Assembly (NCBI GenBank): GCA_003218935.1
Contig: QHPA01000235.1
Span: forward strand, 1 to 9,022
Source of the DNA: Verrucomicrobiota bacterium
GTDB taxonomy: Bacteria; Verrucomicrobiota; Verrucomicrobiia; Limisphaerales; AV2
Direction of reading: 5' to 3'
DNA length: 9,022 nt
In this document: one piece after another, positions 7,689 through 9,022 of the stretch
Layout: each line of letters begins with the position of its first letter
Position numbering within the stretch: the stretch's first letter is position 1
Translations under genes and position numbers: made by a program
The notes under the pieces: model-generated
What the model saw: the letters and a program-made list of their open reading frames with translations, nothing else
What the model was told of the DNA's origin: nothing
Database searches by the model: none

Positions 7689-8031
7689 CTGCGTCATCCG
7701 ACTCGCGGTCTTCGTCCGAGGCTCCCAGTCAAGGCGGGCAGAAAAAACACAATTGCGAGCCGGTGCGTTTTCAATGCACTTGCAATGCTCGAAAGTTTTG
7801 CCGCGCTGATTACTCCAGCGGAGGGAGTGAACAAGTGTCTGAATTTCAAGGCCCTACCTTAGGTGGCTCTTCTTGGCGCAGGATAAGCTGGCTACTGCCG
7901 GCTCAAGAATAATTTGTGGATAGCGTGTGTACCGAGACAGCGCCGGTCGGGCGAAGAATCTATTCGCTTTCTCAAACCAACCATCAAGCCTCCGCGTATG
8001 TTCCGCCGCCGAACAGAACGATAATTTCCCC
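7689..8031 (+). other. Intergenic region between glycosyltransferase and MbnP/peroxidase genes
   Basis: This 343-base stretch has no recognisable gene. A 75-codon ORF (7685-7912) starts with an ATG overlapping the glycosyltransferase stop as ATGA. Its product is Ser-rich with four clustered cysteines (NCEPVRFQCTCNARKFC) but resembles no family I know, so I do not call it a gene. Near 7690 there is only an imperfect stem (GACTGCG with CGCGGTC, 10-base loop) without a U-tract, not a convincing terminator. The frame of the downstream gene is open back to a TAG at 7921-7923. A promoter for that gene is expected here, but no clear -35/-10 pair was found. Confidence 0.5.
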
Positions 8032-9022
8032 ATGGAACGAATCGATCCCTTGCTGATTGCAACCGCGCAATCGAAGCAGGCGATAGCAGCGAGGTTGCGC
8101 GGCAACTCGCGGATGGCCTGGCTGGCGTGTGGTCTCGCGCTCGGCTGGCTGGCTTTCGATGCGCAACTGTCCGGCCAGGAGCTGCGACTGGAGATTGTTC
8201 CGGAGTGGGAAGGAAATCCAGTCGTGCCGGGAGAAACAGTTTCATCCGAACGGGTGAGTGGGATGTCCCTGAGTCGCGTGGATGGATTGCTTTCCCGACT
8301 GGGCCTTCGGCGCGCGGATGGGAGCTGGCTGGAGTCGGACCGGTGGCACGTCTATTTCTCCGCGGAGAAGCGGCGTCTTACCGCCAGGGCGGACGGTTTG
8401 CCGGCGGAGGAATTTCAAGCCATCCGTTTCCAGGTGGGATTAGATGCGGAGACCGACGCCAGCGACCCGCAGGAATGGCCCGCCGACCATCCGCTTAATC
8501 CGAGTGTCTGTGGTTTGCACTGGGGTTGGCGATCCGGTTACGTGTTTTTGGCGCTGGAAGGGCATTGGACGCCGGCGGAGGGAAAGAGCAGTGGATTTTC
8601 CTATCACCTGGCTGGTGCGGAAAAACCGATGACGGTGGAATTACCGGTTACGTTCTCCGGCGGCCAGCCCACAACGATTCGTTTGGGAATGGATGTGGCC
8701 AAAATCCTGGCGGCGGGCGATGTGGTGCGCGAATCCTCGTCCACTCACTCGCGTAGCGGCGATTCACTGGCAGCAACCATGAAGGCCCGGGTGTCCCGTT
8801 CATTTCGGGTGAAAACCATTCAGAGCGATCTCTACCAAATGGCCGATTCAGCGCAACCGCGGGCCAGGCCATTGCCGTCGGGGGTTACACCTCTCCGCTT
8901 GTCCATTTCGGAACGGTTGCCCAAAGTGAAATTGCCCGAGGATAATCCGCTGACGGTTGAAGGCGTTGAATTGGGCCGGCAGCTTTTCAACGAACCCAGG
9001 CTTTCCCGGAACAACGCCCAGT
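8032..9022 (+). CDS. MbnP-like domain fused to di-haem cytochrome c peroxidase/MbnH-like domain, exported, 3' partial
   Basis: The frame has no stop from the ATG at 8032 to the right edge (330 codons visible). Basic residues (ARLRGNSR) precede a hydrophobic core near 28-42 and a likely signal-peptidase site around 44-49, so the product is exported. An in-frame ATG at 8113 (residue 28) is an alternative start that still leaves a signal peptide; neither has a clear Shine-Dalgarno sequence. Residues about 50-275 look like the MbnP family: EIVPEWEGNPVVPGE, then DHPLNPSVCGLHWGWRSGYVFLALEG (H153, W164, W166), then GFSYHLAG (H192). From about 288 the sequence changes to the typical start of bacterial di-haem peroxidases: LPEDNPLTVEGVELGRQLF, then NEPRLSRNNAQ. 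In that family a CxxCH haem motif follows within a few residues, just off the window. In known systems MbnP binds copper through a kynurenine made from Trp by MbnH. The fusion and its self-modifying role are inferred. Confidence 0.82.
   Translation, partial: MERIDPLLIATAQSKQAIAARLRGNSRMAWLACGLALGWLAFDAQLSGQELRLEIVPEWEGNPVVPGETVSSERVSGMSLSRVDGLLSRLGLRRADGSWLESDRWHVYFSAEKRRLTARADGLPAEEFQAIRFQVGLDAETDASDPQEWPADHPLNPSVCGLHWGWRSGYVFLALEGHWTPAEGKSSGFSYHLAGAEKPMTVELPVTFSGGQPTTIRLGMDVAKILAAGDVVRESSSTHSRSGDSLAATMKARVSRSFRVKTIQSDLYQMADSAQPRARPLPSGVTPLRLSISERLPKVKLPEDNPLTVEGVELGRQLFNEPRLSRNNAQ

Noticed and set aside
8127..8498. 123-codon plus-strand ORF at the start of the MbnP-like region
   Set aside because: It is out of frame with the signal peptide, MbnP and peroxidase motifs read continuously from 8032.
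1..9022. CRISPR array, tRNA/rRNA genes, insertion sequence or prophage genes
   Set aside because: No regularly spaced repeats, no tRNA-like cloverleaf or rRNA sequence, and no transposase, integrase or phage protein were recognised on either strand.

Overview
The window looks like a chromosomal segment of a GC-rich Gram-negative bacterium. The best guess is a member of the Verrucomicrobiota (Pedosphaera/Limisphaerales-like). This rests on three things: a short-headed M56 'BlaR1-like' peptidase with a coiled-coil tail, a very large AsmA-like envelope protein, and an MbnP/cytochrome-c-peroxidase protein. No rRNA or other taxonomic marker is present, so the assignment is inference only.

Layout, left to right. 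(1) Positions 1-1718 (+) hold the 3' part of an M56 zinc metallopeptidase/antirepressor. Its 5' end is off the window, and it carries a second transmembrane-plus-coiled-coil module. (2) Positions 1719-1884 form a convergent intergenic gap. It holds two near-identical hairpin repeats in opposite orientation (REP/REPIN-like); the right copy supplies the stop codon of the next gene. (3) Positions 1885-3264 (-) encode an M20 dipeptidase. (4) Positions 3321-6761 (-) encode an 1146-residue AsmA-like protein with an N-terminal membrane anchor. It lies directly upstream of the dipeptidase, and the two probably form one transcription unit. (5) Positions 6762-6962 are a divergent promoter-bearing gap. 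(6) Positions 6963-7688 (+) encode a family 2 glycosyltransferase. (7) Positions 7689-8031 are mostly non-coding, with one weak small ORF. (8) From 8032 to the right edge (+) runs an exported protein whose N-terminal half is MbnP-like (copper-binding family). It continues without a stop into the start of a di-haem cytochrome c peroxidase/MauG/MbnH-like domain, and the window ends just before the expected first haem motif.

How the genes fit together. The AsmA-like protein and the glycosyltransferase both point to cell-envelope biogenesis, and the dipeptidase to peptide turnover; a functional link among them is only positional. The M56 protein is a signalling peptidase whose usual partner, a BlaI/MecI-type repressor, would be expected upstream, outside the window. 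The most interesting item is the right-edge gene. MbnP and MbnH are normally separate, adjacent genes in which the di-haem enzyme oxidises a tryptophan of MbnP. Here substrate-like and enzyme-like parts appear to lie on one polypeptide.
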